A stretch of 64,000 bases of DNA. Source: Pseudoduganella umbonata. Its GTDB lineage: Bacteria > Pseudomonadota > Gammaproteobacteria > Burkholderiales > Burkholderiaceae_D. A program made the translations under genes and the position numbers. Below are positions 1-9,052 of this stretch, piece after piece. The stretch spans positions 1-64,000 of the forward strand of contig NZ_JACHXS010000010.1 in NCBI RefSeq assembly GCF_014192225.1, read 5' to 3'. The notes beneath the pieces were generated by a model. The model was not told where the DNA came from, ran no database searches, and saw nothing but the letters and a program-made list of their open reading frames with translations. The first letter of the stretch is position 1; each line of letters starts with the position of its first letter.

Positions 1-233
1 GCGTAGTGACGGGCAGCGGTTTCGTACTCGACGTGCGCGGTGTTGATCGTGATGCCGCGTGCTTTTTCTTCCGGAGCAGCGTCGATCTGGTCGTAAGCCT
101 TGGCTTCGCCGCCGAACTTCTTCGACAGCACGGTTGCGATTGCAGCGGTCAGGGTGGTCTTGCCATGGTCGACGTGACCGATGGTGCCAACGTTCACGTG
201 CGGCTTAGTCCGCTCAAACTTACCTTTTGCCAT
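1..233 (-). CDS. tuf: Elongation factor Tu, N-terminal part (gene runs off the window)
   Basis: EF-Tu carries aminoacyl-tRNA to the ribosome as a GTPase. Only the first 77 residues lie here. They begin MAKGKFERTKPHVNVGTIGH and contain the G1 P-loop GHVDHGKTT and the start of switch I with the RGITI motif. The ATG at 233-231 is preceded on the minus strand by AGGAGTC. It lies about 110 bp downstream of tRNA-Thr with no obvious terminator between, so it is probably co-transcribed with the three tRNAs, as in the tRNA-tufB operon of E. coli. Identity is certain. Which tuf copy of the genome this is cannot be told from one copy. Confidence 0.97.
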   Translation of the reverse strand, partial: MAKGKFERTKPHVNVGTIGHVDHGKTTLTAAIATVLSKKFGGEAKAYDQIDAAPEEKARGITINTAHVEYETAARHY

Positions 234-345
234 TTTAGACTCCTAACAATTTTTAAGATATTGCTGGGCACGCGCCCGACTGTCAGATTGGGTACTGATA
301 CTGCTGTCTGATGCTACCGCCCGGTGATCACCGGGCAGCGAATTC

Positions 346-420
<75 letters not shown>

Positions 421-446
421 TTTTTTTACTACATTGCAACGAAGAC

Positions 447-520
447 TGGAGCGGGTGAAGGGAATCGAACCCTCGTCTTAAGCTTGGAAGGCTTCAGCTC
501 TACCATTGAGCTACACCCGC
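447..520 (-). tRNA. tRNA-Gly (anticodon TCC)
   Basis: The minus strand gives acceptor GCGGGTG paired with CACCCGC, D-arm AGCTCAATGGTAGAGC, an anticodon loop with TCC, T-loop GGTTCGATTCC and an encoded CCA. Its 3' end is 26 bp from tRNA-Thr, so both are likely processed from one precursor. Confidence 0.97.
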
Positions 521-565
521 GAGGTTCCGTTTCACTACATTGCACTCAGCTTCCTTGCGAAAACT

Positions 566-651
566 TGGTGGAGGGGACTGGATTCGAACCAGTGTACTCA
601 TAAGAGGGCAGATTTACAGTCTGCTGCCTTTAACCACTCGGCCACCCCTCC
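566..651 (-). tRNA. tRNA-Tyr (anticodon GTA)
   Basis: An 86-nt class II tRNA with a long variable arm, acceptor GGAGGGG/CCCCTCC, anticodon loop CTGTAAA (anticodon GTA), T-loop GGTTCGAATCC and an encoded CCA. It is the first gene of the tRNA-tuf operon, only about 15 bp after the promoter -10 box. Confidence 0.97.
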
Positions 652-665
652 GCGAGGAACCGCAG

Positions 666-694
666 AGTATGAAGCATAAAATCAAAACTGTCAA
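666..694 (-). promoter_or_regulatory. Sigma-70 promoter of the tRNA-Tyr-Gly-Thr-tuf operon
   Basis: The minus strand reads TTGACA (694-689), a 17-bp spacer, then CATACT (671-666), followed by a GC-rich stretch before the tRNA-Tyr 5' end. A perfect -35, ideal spacing and a GC-rich discriminator are what stable-RNA promoters under stringent control usually show. The stringent-control reading is inference. Confidence 0.85.
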
Positions 695-781
695 CGCTTC
701 GACACAAACACTTCGTATCGAGCAGCTAACTGCCTGCTTCGGGGCGAGATTGTAGCGGCTACCCCGTGGGAAATGCAAGTG

Positions 782-811
782 TTGTTTTTACGTTGCATGC
801 TTTGCTATAGA
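782..811 (+). promoter_or_regulatory. Possible sigma-70 promoter for the GGDEF-EAL gene
   Basis: TTGTTT (782-787), an 18-bp spacer, and TATAGA (806-811). If used, transcription starts near 818. That excludes the in-frame ATGs at 773 and 797 and points to the TTG at 857 as start codon. The -35 matches only moderately. Confidence 0.4.
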
Positions 812-856
812 ATCTGCAAGTCAGCCGTATGCCGGCCCACCCTGGAGCACCCTGTC

Positions 857-3800
857 TTGAATCACCTTCAGCACCGCCTGCCGGCCAACCTGCTGCTGGC
901 GGCTGCCTATGCCGCCATCGGTATCATCGGCCTCGAGCTGTCCCTGATGCCCGGTTTTTCGACCCCCCTGTTTCTTCCCGCCGGCCTGGCGCTGGCCGCG
1001 CTCGTCAGCGGCGGGCCGCGCCTGCTGCCCGGCGTCGCACTGGGCGTATTGCTGTTGAACCTGCACTCGTTGCCGAACGCGTCCGCCGTGCCCTCGGGCA
1101 CGCTGGCGGCTGCCGCCCTGGCGGCCACGGCCGCCGCCACGCTGCAGGCTTACGCTGGGATGCATGCGTTCGCCCGCTGGGTGCACCCGGCCATCGGCGC
1201 CGGCCGCGATGTACTGCGCTTCCTGGCGTTGCCGCCGGCGCTGGCCCTGATCAGCAGCACCCTGTCGCTGTGCGCGCTTGCGCTGCTGGGTGTCATGCCC
1301 GGCGACGCCCTGCTTGCCAACTGGTTCACCTGGTGGATAGGCGACGCGCTGGGCATCCTGCTGGGCGCGCCGCTGGCCTGGACCGCCTTTGGCAAGCCAC
1401 GCGCGCTCTGGTCGCAGCGGCGCTGGACCGTTGGCGGGCCGATACTGGTGCTGGTGGTACTGTTCGTGGCGATCTTCATGCAAGTCCGCCGCTGGGAGGC
1501 GCACCAGCAGATGCAGCAGGTACAGTTGAAGGCGCAGCAGGCCTCGGATCTGCTGCAGGCCAAGCTGTCGGAGCACGAGCGGTACCTGTTCGCGATAGCA
1601 AATGCCATCAGTGACAAAAGCCAGCATATCGGTCCGGAAATTTTCCGCAATATCGCCCGCGGCTACCAGGCCCGCCACCCAGAAATACTGACGATGGGCT
1701 GGCTGAAGCCGGTGGCCGGGGCCGAGCGCGATGCGTTTGAAACCTGGGCCCGTAAAACGGTCGATTCCACCTTTGCCATCCGCGCCGCGGACAGTGAAGG
1801 CATGTTGCACCCCGCGCCGCAGCGCGACCGCTACGTCGTCGCCACTTATGCCGAGCCGCGCGGCAACCGCATCTACCTGGGCCTCGACATGCTGTCCGAA
1901 CCGGTGCGCGCCGCCGCCGTGGCGCAAGCACTGGCGAGCGGCGAACCGACCGCCAGCGCCCCGATAACCCTGATCCAGCCTGGCCGAAACCAGGGCGTTG
2001 CGTTGTTGCAGGCTGTTCCTTCCGGCGGCAGCGCGGCGCCAGGCGCCGTCATGCTGATCGCGCTCGAACCAAGCACCTACCTGGACAGCGTGATGCGTCA
2101 GGTCGGCTTCCCTCACCTGCTGGCCAGTCTGCGTGACGAGGCCACCGGTGCGGCGCTGTCGCCGGCGCTCGCAGGGGCTGCGAGCGAGGCCGCGTTCGAA
2201 CAATTGCTGAGCTTTGGCGGCCGCCAGTACCGGTTGACGCTGACGCCCACGGCGGAGTACATGACCAGCCAGCGCGGCTGGCAAAGCTGGTCCGTGCTGG
2301 CCGCGGGCCTGGTCCTGACCAGCCTGCTGGGCGGCCTGCTGCTGCTGACCAGCGGCGAACAGGCGTCGGTACGCGCCCAGGTGGAGGCCAGCACGGCCCG
2401 GCTGCAGGAGCGGGAAGCGCGGCTGCAGGCGATCCTGGAAAAAGCGGCGGATGCGATCCTGACGATCTCCACCGACGGCATGCTGACCAGCGCCAACGTG
2501 GCCGCCGGCCGGCTGTTCGGTCATGCGCCGGAATCGATGGCCGGACTGCCGCTGGCCCGGCTGCTGCCGGTCGGCGAAGGCGACACGCCGGCCGACCTGC
2601 TGCGCCGCATCGCGGCCGGCAACACGCGCGAACACGAAGCCACCGGCTGGCGCAGCGATGGCGCAGCCTTCCCGCTGGCGGTGTCGGTCAGTGAAGTGGA
2701 AGTGCCGGGCGGACACCTGTTCGTGGCCATCCTGCATGACCTGACGGAACAGCGCCGCGCCCAGGACCGCATTCACCGGCTGGCCCACCACGATCCGCTG
2801 ACGGGCCTGGAAAACCGGCTGTCGCTGAACCTGCGCCTGGCAGCGGCACTGGTGCGCGCACGCCGGCAACGGCACACGGTGGCCGTGATGTTCCTCGACC
2901 TGGACCACTTCAAGAAGATCAACGACACCCACGGGCACCAGACGGGCGACCAGCTGCTGCTGGCGGTGGCGCAACGCCTGCGCGAGGTGTCGGGCGAGGT
3001 GGACACGATTGCCCGGCTCGGCGGTGACGAATTCATCGTCGTCACAGGTCACGTTACGTCGGACGAAGCGGGCCACATGGCGGCACGCATCGTCGACATG
3101 CTGGCGCGGCCGTATCCGCTGCAGGGCCAGGCCGTGCACAGCGGCACCAGCGTCGGCATCGCGATGTATCCGGTCGACGGCGAGGATGCCAACACGCTGC
3201 TGCAGCACGCCGATACGGCGATGTATGCGGCGAAGAGCCGCGGTCGCGGCAATTTCCAGTTTTTCTCGCGCGACATGAACGCCGCCACCCACGAACGGCT
3301 GCTGCTGGAAAGCCGCCTGTGGCAGGCCCTGGAGCAGCAGGAGTTCGAACTGTACCTGCAGCCGCAGATCGACCTGGCGAGCGGCGCAGTGATCGGTGCC
3401 GAAGCGCTGCTGCGCTGGCACCATCCCGAACTGGGTACCGTGGGACCGGACCGTTTCATACCCATCGCCGAGGAATCCGGCCTGATCCTGCCGCTGGGCG
3501 AATGGGTACTGCAACGTGCCATCGACCTGCTCGCCCACTGGCAAACCATCGGCTTGGGTCACCTGCGCCTGGCGGTGAACCTCTCTGCCCGGCAGTGCCA
3601 GGGCCACGGCCTGCTGGCACAGCTCGACCGGATGCTGGCGGAGGCGGGTGTCGATCCCGCGCTGCTCGAGCTGGAGATCACGGAATCGGCGGCGATGCAG
3701 GATCCGGAGCGCAGCCGCGCCCTGCTGCAGGGCTTGCGGACGCGCGGCATCCGCGTGGCGATCGACGATTTCGGCACCGGCTACTCGTCGCTGTCGTACC

Positions 3801-4087
3801 TGAAACTGTTCGAGCTGGACCGCATCAAGATCGACCGCGGCTTCGTCAAGGATATCGAGTCCGACCCGAACGATGCGGCGATCGTCAGCGCCACGATCGG
3901 CCTTGCGCATGCGTTGGGGCTGGACGTGATTGCCGAAGGCGTGGAGACAATCGCGCAGGCGGACTTCCTGCGCGCCCATCATTGCGACGAAGCGCAGGGC
4001 TACCTGTTCGCGCGGCCGATGCCGGCTGCGGAGTTCGAGCGCAGCACGGGCGCCACGCTCGACGGGCCGGTACGGGCCATCGCCTGA
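857..4087 (+). CDS. Membrane c-di-GMP enzyme: MASE1-CHASE-PAS-GGDEF-EAL
   Basis: Predicted to make and/or break cyclic di-GMP in response to an envelope signal. In order: a MASE1-like multi-span membrane region (about residues 5-215), a CHASE-type periplasmic sensor (about 245-405), one more membrane span near 475, a PAS domain (about 520-620), GGDEF (motif GGDEF near 721) and EAL (EALLRW near 849). The EAL side keeps NLS, ELEITES, DDFGTGYSSL, KIDRGFV and AEGVET, so phosphodiesterase activity is likely. The product-inhibition I-site is degenerate: GEVD stands where RxxD is expected. The start is uncertain. I chose TTG 857, which has GGAG upstream and fits the promoter at 782-811; ATGs at 773 and 797 are in frame. 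It stands alone, convergent with the next gene. Confidence 0.9.
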   Translation: MNHLQHRLPANLLLAAAYAAIGIIGLELSLMPGFSTPLFLPAGLALAALVSGGPRLLPGVALGVLLLNLHSLPNASAVPSGTLAAAALAATAAATLQAYAGMHAFARWVHPAIGAGRDVLRFLALPPALALISSTLSLCALALLGVMPGDALLANWFTWWIGDALGILLGAPLAWTAFGKPRALWSQRRWTVGGPILVLVVLFVAIFMQVRRWEAHQQMQQVQLKAQQASDLLQAKLSEHERYLFAIANAISDKSQHIGPEIFRNIARGYQARHPEILTMGWLKPVAGAERDAFETWARKTVDSTFAIRAADSEGMLHPAPQRDRYVVATYAEPRGNRIYLGLDMLSEPVRAAAVAQALASGEPTASAPITLIQPGRNQGVALLQAVPSGGSAAPGAVMLIALEPSTYLDSVMRQVGFPHLLASLRDEATGAALSPALAGAASEAAFEQLLSFGGRQYRLTLTPTAEYMTSQRGWQSWSVLAAGLVLTSLLGGLLLLTSGEQASVRAQVEASTARLQEREARLQAILEKAADAILTISTDGMLTSANVAAGRLFGHAPESMAGLPLARLLPVGEGDTPADLLRRIAAGNTREHEATGWRSDGAAFPLAVSVSEVEVPGGHLFVAILHDLTEQRRAQDRIHRLAHHDPLTGLENRLSLNLRLAAALVRARRQRHTVAVMFLDLDHFKKINDTHGHQTGDQLLLAVAQRLREVSGEVDTIARLGGDEFIVVTGHVTSDEAGHMAARIVDMLARPYPLQGQAVHSGTSVGIAMYPVDGEDANTLLQHADTAMYAAKSRGRGNFQFFSRDMNAATHERLLLESRLWQALEQQEFELYLQPQIDLASGAVIGAEALLRWHHPELGTVGPDRFIPIAEESGLILPLGEWVLQRAIDLLAHWQTIGLGHLRLAVNLSARQCQGHGLLAQLDRMLAEAGVDPALLELEITESAAMQDPERSRALLQGLRTRGIRVAIDDFGTGYSSLSYLKLFELDRIKIDRGFVKDIESDPNDAAIVSATIGLAHALGLDVIAEGVETIAQADFLRAHHCDEAQGYLFARPMPAAEFERSTGATLDGPVRAIA

Positions 4088-4120
4088 GCGGCGCGGCAAC
4101 CGCAGGCGCCAGCGCGCCGC
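4088..4120. terminator. Stem-loop in the convergent gap
   Basis: GCGGCGCG (4088-4095) and its exact complement CGCGCCGC (4113-4120) are separated by 17 bp between two converging genes. There is no T-run on either side, so it is only a candidate bidirectional terminator. Confidence 0.4.
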
Positions 4121-4123
4121 AGG

Positions 4124-5773
4124 CTATGCCCGCTGGCGAATGGTGACCGTGCGGCGGCCGGGGCGTACGTTGTATTTCTTCAGCAATTCTTCCTGCAGGC
4201 CGCCGAGCGCGGCCAGCCGGGCGTTGGCCGGGTCCAGGCGGCGCAGATGCGCCACCAGTTCGATGCCCTTGGTACCCAGCTTTTCGTCCCATCCCGTGCG
4301 TTCCAGGTACTTCAGCACCGCGACCGCGGCGTTGAACACGACCTGCGGGTTGTCCGGCAGCTTTTGCACGGCGTCGAGCATGGTATCGACAGCGCCGCGC
4401 AGATCGCCCGCTTTCGCCTGCGCCGCCCCCAGCGACACCATTTCCGCCACCGCGTGCCGGCTTTCGCGGGCCAGCCGGTTTGCCATGTCGCCCTTGCCCG
4501 ACTGTTCCAGCAGGCGCATCGCCTTCGCCATCGGCGCGCCGCCGCCCGCGCTGGCCATCACGTCGCGCATCACGTCCGCCGCCTGCTGCTCGCGCCCCGC
4601 CGCGAGGCAGGTGCGCGCCAGTTCCAGCTTCATGCCGGCCGACAGATGGGGCGCCAGCCGCGCGCCGGCCAAAGCGCTGTCGAGTGCGGCACCAAGGCGC
4701 GCGGTATCGCCGGTGGCCTCCAGCAGCATCGCCGTGGCGATCGCGGCGCACGCCGGTGTGTTCTCGCGGTGCGCCAGCGAGCGCTCCATGTCGCGGATTA
4801 CCAGTTCGGCCTGCGCCGTGTCGCCCTTCCTGAGCAGCGACTGGGCCAGCCTGGCGTGATCTTCCGGATCGCGGAACTCGGAAAACCGTGCACGCTGCAG
4901 CACCTGCTTGAGCGCCCGCTCGGCCGAATCGGCGTCGCCCGCCTCCAGCGCCACCTCGCCCAGCCGGCGCAGGCGTCCGACCGCGTGCGGCGACAGCGTG
5001 GCGGCATCGGCCAGCACGGCCTGCGCCTCGGCCAGCTGGCCCGCTTCTTCGTGCACCCGCGCCAGCCAGTCGTAGGCGGCGAGATAGCGCTCGTTATGGC
5101 CCAGCAGCTCGGCCAGCATGTCGCGCGCTTCGTCGATGCGGCCGCGCAGTGCCAGCGTCTTGGCTTGCCCAAGCCGTGCCCACGGCGCCTGGCGCTCCTG
5201 CCACACCACGGCATACACGTGTTCGGCCTGCTCCGGCTCCCCCAGCAGCAGGTGGGTTTCCGCGCGCAGCCGCATGAAATCCACCCTGTAGCGCGGCACA
5301 GCGGTTTCCTGCCCGGCGCAGGCGGCAATCGCCGCGCGATAGTCGCCCGCGTCCAGCAAACCCTGTACCGGCAGCAGTGCGGCGCGACGGTCCAGCGCCC
5401 GCTCGATGCGGGCCAGCAGCGTGTCGGCCTTGAACGGTTTCAGGATGTAATCGTCCGGCATCAGTTCGGCCACGCTGGTGACCTTGCTGCTCTGCCCTTC
5501 CGCTGTGACCATGAAGAACAGCGTGGCCGGCGCGATCAGTTCCTGCTGGCGCAGGTCTTCCAGCAACTGCTGGCCATCCTGCCCGCCTTCGAGCTCGTAT
5601 TCGCACAGGATCAGGTCGAACTGCCGCGCCGCCAGCACGCGCAGCGCACCTTGCGCATTGGTCGCCACGTCCACCCGGCCAAGGCCCAGCGTGGTCAGCA
5701 TGTTCTGCAGGTTCGCCCGCATGCCGGAATGCGGCTCGATGAGCAGTGCGGCTAGGCCGTTCAGTTGCGCCAT
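4124..5773 (-). CDS. Response-regulator-like protein with TPR tail, phospho-acceptor Asp replaced by Glu
   Basis: A 549-residue protein with an N-terminal receiver domain (about 5-130) followed by many helical TPR-type repeats (about 150-530). In the receiver, the strand that normally ends in the phosphorylated Asp reads DLILCEYEL, with Glu58 in the Asp place. The acidic pair at the end of strand 1 is reduced to Glu13-Pro. The switch Thr (MVTAEG) and the Lys of ILKPF are kept. Known receivers with Asp-to-Glu often behave as constitutively on or phosphorylation-independent, so this one may be a scaffold that does not respond to a kinase; that is inference. There is no output DNA-binding domain. 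It has no adjacent histidine kinase and converges with the c-di-GMP enzyme. Confidence 0.85.
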   Translation of the reverse strand: MAQLNGLAALLIEPHSGMRANLQNMLTTLGLGRVDVATNAQGALRVLAARQFDLILCEYELEGGQDGQQLLEDLRQQELIAPATLFFMVTAEGQSSKVTSVAELMPDDYILKPFKADTLLARIERALDRRAALLPVQGLLDAGDYRAAIAACAGQETAVPRYRVDFMRLRAETHLLLGEPEQAEHVYAVVWQERQAPWARLGQAKTLALRGRIDEARDMLAELLGHNERYLAAYDWLARVHEEAGQLAEAQAVLADAATLSPHAVGRLRRLGEVALEAGDADSAERALKQVLQRARFSEFRDPEDHARLAQSLLRKGDTAQAELVIRDMERSLAHRENTPACAAIATAMLLEATGDTARLGAALDSALAGARLAPHLSAGMKLELARTCLAAGREQQAADVMRDVMASAGGGAPMAKAMRLLEQSGKGDMANRLARESRHAVAEMVSLGAAQAKAGDLRGAVDTMLDAVQKLPDNPQVVFNAAVAVLKYLERTGWDEKLGTKGIELVAHLRRLDPANARLAALGGLQEELLKKYNVRPGRRTVTIRQRA

Positions 5774-5917
5774 GATGTGGTGAAGGCTCCGGTGGTCAAA
5801 CGAGGGTGGCCGTGCAAACGGATGTCCGCACGGCCATTGTTGCAGTTTCCATGGTATGCGTCAGCCCTGTCGCGCGTCGCGCGCAACGACGCTGCCCGGA
5901 AAACCGTTGCGTGACCG

Positions 5918-6871
5918 TTACCCGCGCTGCTTGCGTACGCAGCCGTTCTTGCCGGCCAGGTCGATGTTCTGGTAGCGGATCTCGTACTTGCCGGTGGCCA
6001 GCTGGTCGACGACGAATTTTTCCTGGGCCTGCACGAACACGTAGCGTACATTCGAGCGGCGGTCCAGGTCGAAGACCCTGATGAACACGGGGAAGGCATT
6101 GTCGCCATTGTCCAGCGTCAACTGCATGTCCTGCCCCTTGTTCATCAGCGGGAAACCATCCACGTAGCCCGACCGCGTGGGCCAAGGCTCGCCGTTCGGC
6201 GCCACCAGCGCCGGCGTTTCGTTCTCGCAATCGCCCGCATAGCCGGGCAGGATCACCTGCGACAGCGCCACCACCTTGATCGGCGGCGCCTGCATGTCGC
6301 TGTCCGGCGAATAGGGGCGCGGCACGCTTTCCCAGCCATCGTTCACGGCCGGGGTGTGCGTGGCGCGTGGATACGGACTGGCCGTGGCGGTTACCTCGCC
6401 CGACGGCTTGCCGCCCCAGGCAGCCGCCAGCACGGTCGACACCTGCCGGGGCTCGGTGACCGTCAGCACGCCGCCGACCCAGCCTGCGCCCAGGCAGGTC
6501 ACGGCGGTCAGCCACCAGCGCCAGCTGGTCAGCAGGCGCTTGCGGCGGCGCACCGGCTGCACCGCATCGGACCATGCGCCGATCGGCCCATCGCCACCGC
6601 GCTGGGCATCGTCCTGGCGCGTGCTTTCCACCAGTTCGATCTCGTATTCTTCCTGGGCAATCCAGTCGTCGTGTTCCTTGCGCCGCTGCGGATCGGCCAG
6701 CGCGCCATAGGCGGAGTTGACGATCGCCATGATGCGGGCCGCGCGCTCGTCGCCGGGATTCTTGTCGGGATGGTATTTCTGGCTTAATGCCTTGTAGGCG
6801 GCACGTACGACTTCCGGTGGCGCACCGCGGGCCACTTTCAGGTTGTCATAGTGTGTATGGATCTTTCCCAT
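5918..6871 (-). CDS. Membrane-anchored J-domain protein
   Basis: A DnaJ-type co-chaperone of 317 residues. The N-terminal J domain (about 6-72) has the HPD motif in KYHPDKNPG, which stimulates DnaK ATPase in this family. A single membrane segment lies near residues 110-135, after an RRRKR patch. The rest (about 140-317), probably outside the cytoplasm, has several Cys residues and matches no family I recognise. No zinc-finger or Gly/Phe region is present, so it is a class C J-protein. It stands alone, with free intergenic DNA on both sides. Confidence 0.85.
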   Translation of the reverse strand: MGKIHTHYDNLKVARGAPPEVVRAAYKALSQKYHPDKNPGDERAARIMAIVNSAYGALADPQRRKEHDDWIAQEEYEIELVESTRQDDAQRGGDGPIGAWSDAVQPVRRRKRLLTSWRWWLTAVTCLGAGWVGGVLTVTEPRQVSTVLAAAWGGKPSGEVTATASPYPRATHTPAVNDGWESVPRPYSPDSDMQAPPIKVVALSQVILPGYAGDCENETPALVAPNGEPWPTRSGYVDGFPLMNKGQDMQLTLDNGDNAFPVFIRVFDLDRRSNVRYVFVQAQEKFVVDQLATGKYEIRYQNIDLAGKNGCVRKQRG

Positions 6872-6992
6872 CGTTCCAGTATTCTCAGCCGCGCGTCACG
6901 ACGGGTTTCGCGCCGGGTCAACCATAATAGCCGAACTTATAACAATTTTTATACAGTAACAGGGGAATGATGCGCGCGGCGGCCTGCTCCGC

Positions 6993-8141
6993 CTACAGGC
7001 GGTAGGCGCGGTCGCTTGCCATCAGCACCGGCGACAGCGCGACACCCTTGCCCACCACCAGTACCTTGAACAGCTCGCCCATTTCCGCCGGCGACAGCAG
7101 CTTGTGCACCGCGTTCGACTGCGGCAGGTAAGCCTTCGTGTCGGCCGGATCGGTGCGCAGCAGCAGGTCGCCGATGCCGGCGCCGAGCAGGAATGCCGCC
7201 TGGCTCATGTAAGCCAGCACGTCGGCTCCCGCATCCTGCGCCGCCAGCGCCGTGGCGGTGAAATCCACGTGCGCGGTAATGTCCTGCAAGCCGGGCAGGA
7301 AGAACGGATCGGGGTGGGCATGGTGGCGATAGTGGCACATCAGCGTGCCGGCCGACCGGTCCGGATGATAGAACTCGTGGGCCGGAAAGCCGTAATCGAG
7401 CAGGATCGCGGCGCCCCGCCCCTTGGCCAGCAAGGCGCCCAGCGTGCCCATGAAGCCGCAGGCGGTACCGTGCAGTTCCGTGACATAGCCTTCCGGCAGC
7501 GTGTCGTGATCCGGTATCTGCCGGGCCACCTGCTCCAGCAGCCCGGGTGCCGCGTCGGCGGCAACGTAGTCGAACCGGCCTTCCGTCACCGTCACGCATT
7601 GCTCGCGCCAGCCGGTGGCCGTTTTCACCACCAGGTGCACGGGCATCGCGTCGAGCACCTCATTGCCGAGCACTACGCCGTCGAATGCGTCGGGAAATCC
7701 GTCCAGCCACACGACCTGGGGAAAATCGCGCAGCGCTTCCTGTTGCCGCGCGCGCAATTCGCCGGACAGCTCGACGATCGCGTAACGCTCAACGCCGACA
7801 CCCATGGCGGCCAGCTCGGTCAGCACATCGCGCGCCAGCTTGCCGGTGCCGGCGCCGAATTCGAGGATGTTGGGTGCGCTTTGGGCGATAATGTCGGCTG
7901 CAACGTGCGCCAGCGCGGCACCGAACAGCGGCGACATCTCCGGCGCGGTTGTAAAATCGCCATCCTTGCCCAGCTTGGCCGCGCCACCGGTGTAATAGCC
8001 GAGACGAGGTGCGTACAGTGCCGTTTCCATGAAACGGGCAAAAGACAGCACGCCATCGTGGCGCGCCACATCGGCGGCGATCTGCTGCTGCAGGGCTTGC
8101 GACGCGGCCAGCGCGTCCGGAGAAGGTGCGGGAAGAGACAT
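6993..8141 (-). CDS. SAM-dependent methyltransferase, MidA/NDUFAF7 (COG1565) family
   Basis: A 382-residue protein with the COG1565 layout: YYTGGAAKLGKDGDFTTAPE near the N terminus, then the SAM-binding loop EFGAGTGKLARDVL, then GNEVLDAMPVHLV and LLDYGFPAHEFYHPDR. The mitochondrial homologue NDUFAF7 methylates an Arg of a complex I subunit; the bacterial target is not established. I chose the ATG at 8141. An upstream in-frame start at 8198 would add 19 residues of low-complexity lead and run into the divergent folM-like gene. Its 5' end faces that gene across about 50 bp. Confidence 0.85.
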   Translation of the reverse strand: MSLPAPSPDALAASQALQQQIAADVARHDGVLSFARFMETALYAPRLGYYTGGAAKLGKDGDFTTAPEMSPLFGAALAHVAADIIAQSAPNILEFGAGTGKLARDVLTELAAMGVGVERYAIVELSGELRARQQEALRDFPQVVWLDGFPDAFDGVVLGNEVLDAMPVHLVVKTATGWREQCVTVTEGRFDYVAADAAPGLLEQVARQIPDHDTLPEGYVTELHGTACGFMGTLGALLAKGRGAAILLDYGFPAHEFYHPDRSAGTLMCHYRHHAHPDPFFLPGLQDITAHVDFTATALAAQDAGADVLAYMSQAAFLLGAGIGDLLLRTDPADTKAYLPQSNAVHKLLSPAEMGELFKVLVVGKGVALSPVLMASDRAYRL

Positions 8142-8190
8142 CCCCGCATTGTAGCGAATCGGGCCGGGCGCCCCAACTTGACGATCGGAC

Positions 8191-9024
8191 ATGAGCACAA
8201 CAGACCAAGCAACAGGCGATGAAACTGCGGGTCAGGCCGCGGCGGGCCAGGCGTCGGCAAACAACCATGGCGCGCCGGTGGCGCTCGTGACGGGCGCCGG
8301 TCGCCGGCTCGGCCGCGCCATTGCCCTGGCGCTGGCGCACGCCGGCTGGGACGTGGCCATCCATTACCGTGCGTCCCGCGCCGAGGCGGAAGAAGTGGCG
8401 GCGCACATCGCCGCGCTGGGCCGCCGTACGGCGCTGGTACACGGCGAACTGTCCGACGAGGCGTCCGTGCGGCGGCTGCTGCCCGCCGCGGCCGATGCGC
8501 TGGGCCCCGTCACCTGCGTGGTCAACAACGCCTCGCTGTTCGATTACGACAGCGCGACCGACTTCTCCATGACAAAGCTGGATGCGCACATGCGCGCCAA
8601 CGTGGCCGCGCCGCTGCTGCTGGCGCAGGCATTGCATGCGCAGGTGGCCGACGGCGCCCAGGGCGTCGTCGTCAACCTGCTGGACCAGAAGCTGTACAAT
8701 CTCAATCCCGATTTCCTGTCGTACACGCTGTCGAAGGCCGCACTGCATACCGCGACCACGGTGCTGGCCCAGGCCCTGGCGCCGAAGGTGCGGGTGGTCG
8801 GCGTTGCACCGGGCATCACGATGGTATCGGGCGACCAGAGCGAAGCAGGTTTCGCCAAGGCCCACACGCAAACGCCACTGGGCCGTTCCAGTACTCCCGA
8901 AGACATCGCCGCCGCCGTGCTGTACGCGGCAACCGCGCGCGCGGTCACGGGCACCACGCTGCTGGTCGATGGCGGCCAGCACCTGCTGCCCTTGCCGCGC
9001 GACGTGATGTTCCTCGCCAAATAA
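8191..9024 (+). CDS. folM: Pteridine reductase-type SDR (FolM-like dihydromonapterin reductase)
   Basis: A 277-residue short-chain dehydrogenase. The nucleotide loop TGAGRRLG fits the TGX3RXG signature of pteridine reductases (PTR1/FolM) rather than the usual TGxxxGxG of SDRs. The active site has YTLSK (YxxxK), and NNASLFDYD follows the NNAS motif. The first 30 or so residues are Ala/Gly-rich and probably disordered. FolM reduces dihydromonapterin to tetrahydromonapterin, a phenylalanine hydroxylase cofactor. Placement 28 bp before folB supports a pterin role, and hppD in the same window makes aromatic amino acid breakdown a plausible user. The exact substrate is inferred. Confidence 0.8.
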   Translation: MSTTDQATGDETAGQAAAGQASANNHGAPVALVTGAGRRLGRAIALALAHAGWDVAIHYRASRAEAEEVAAHIAALGRRTALVHGELSDEASVRRLLPAAADALGPVTCVVNNASLFDYDSATDFSMTKLDAHMRANVAAPLLLAQALHAQVADGAQGVVVNLLDQKLYNLNPDFLSYTLSKAALHTATTVLAQALAPKVRVVGVAPGITMVSGDQSEAGFAKAHTQTPLGRSSTPEDIAAAVLYAATARAVTGTTLLVDGGQHLLPLPRDVMFLAK

Positions 9025-9052
9025 CTTTTTTACATTCTTCAATACTCCCATC

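Noticed and set aside
821..4099. A 1092-codon reading frame antisense to the GGDEF-EAL gene
   Set aside because: It mirrors a gene with full domain motifs. Its protein is Arg/Gln/His-rich low complexity, typical of antisense frames in high-GC DNA.
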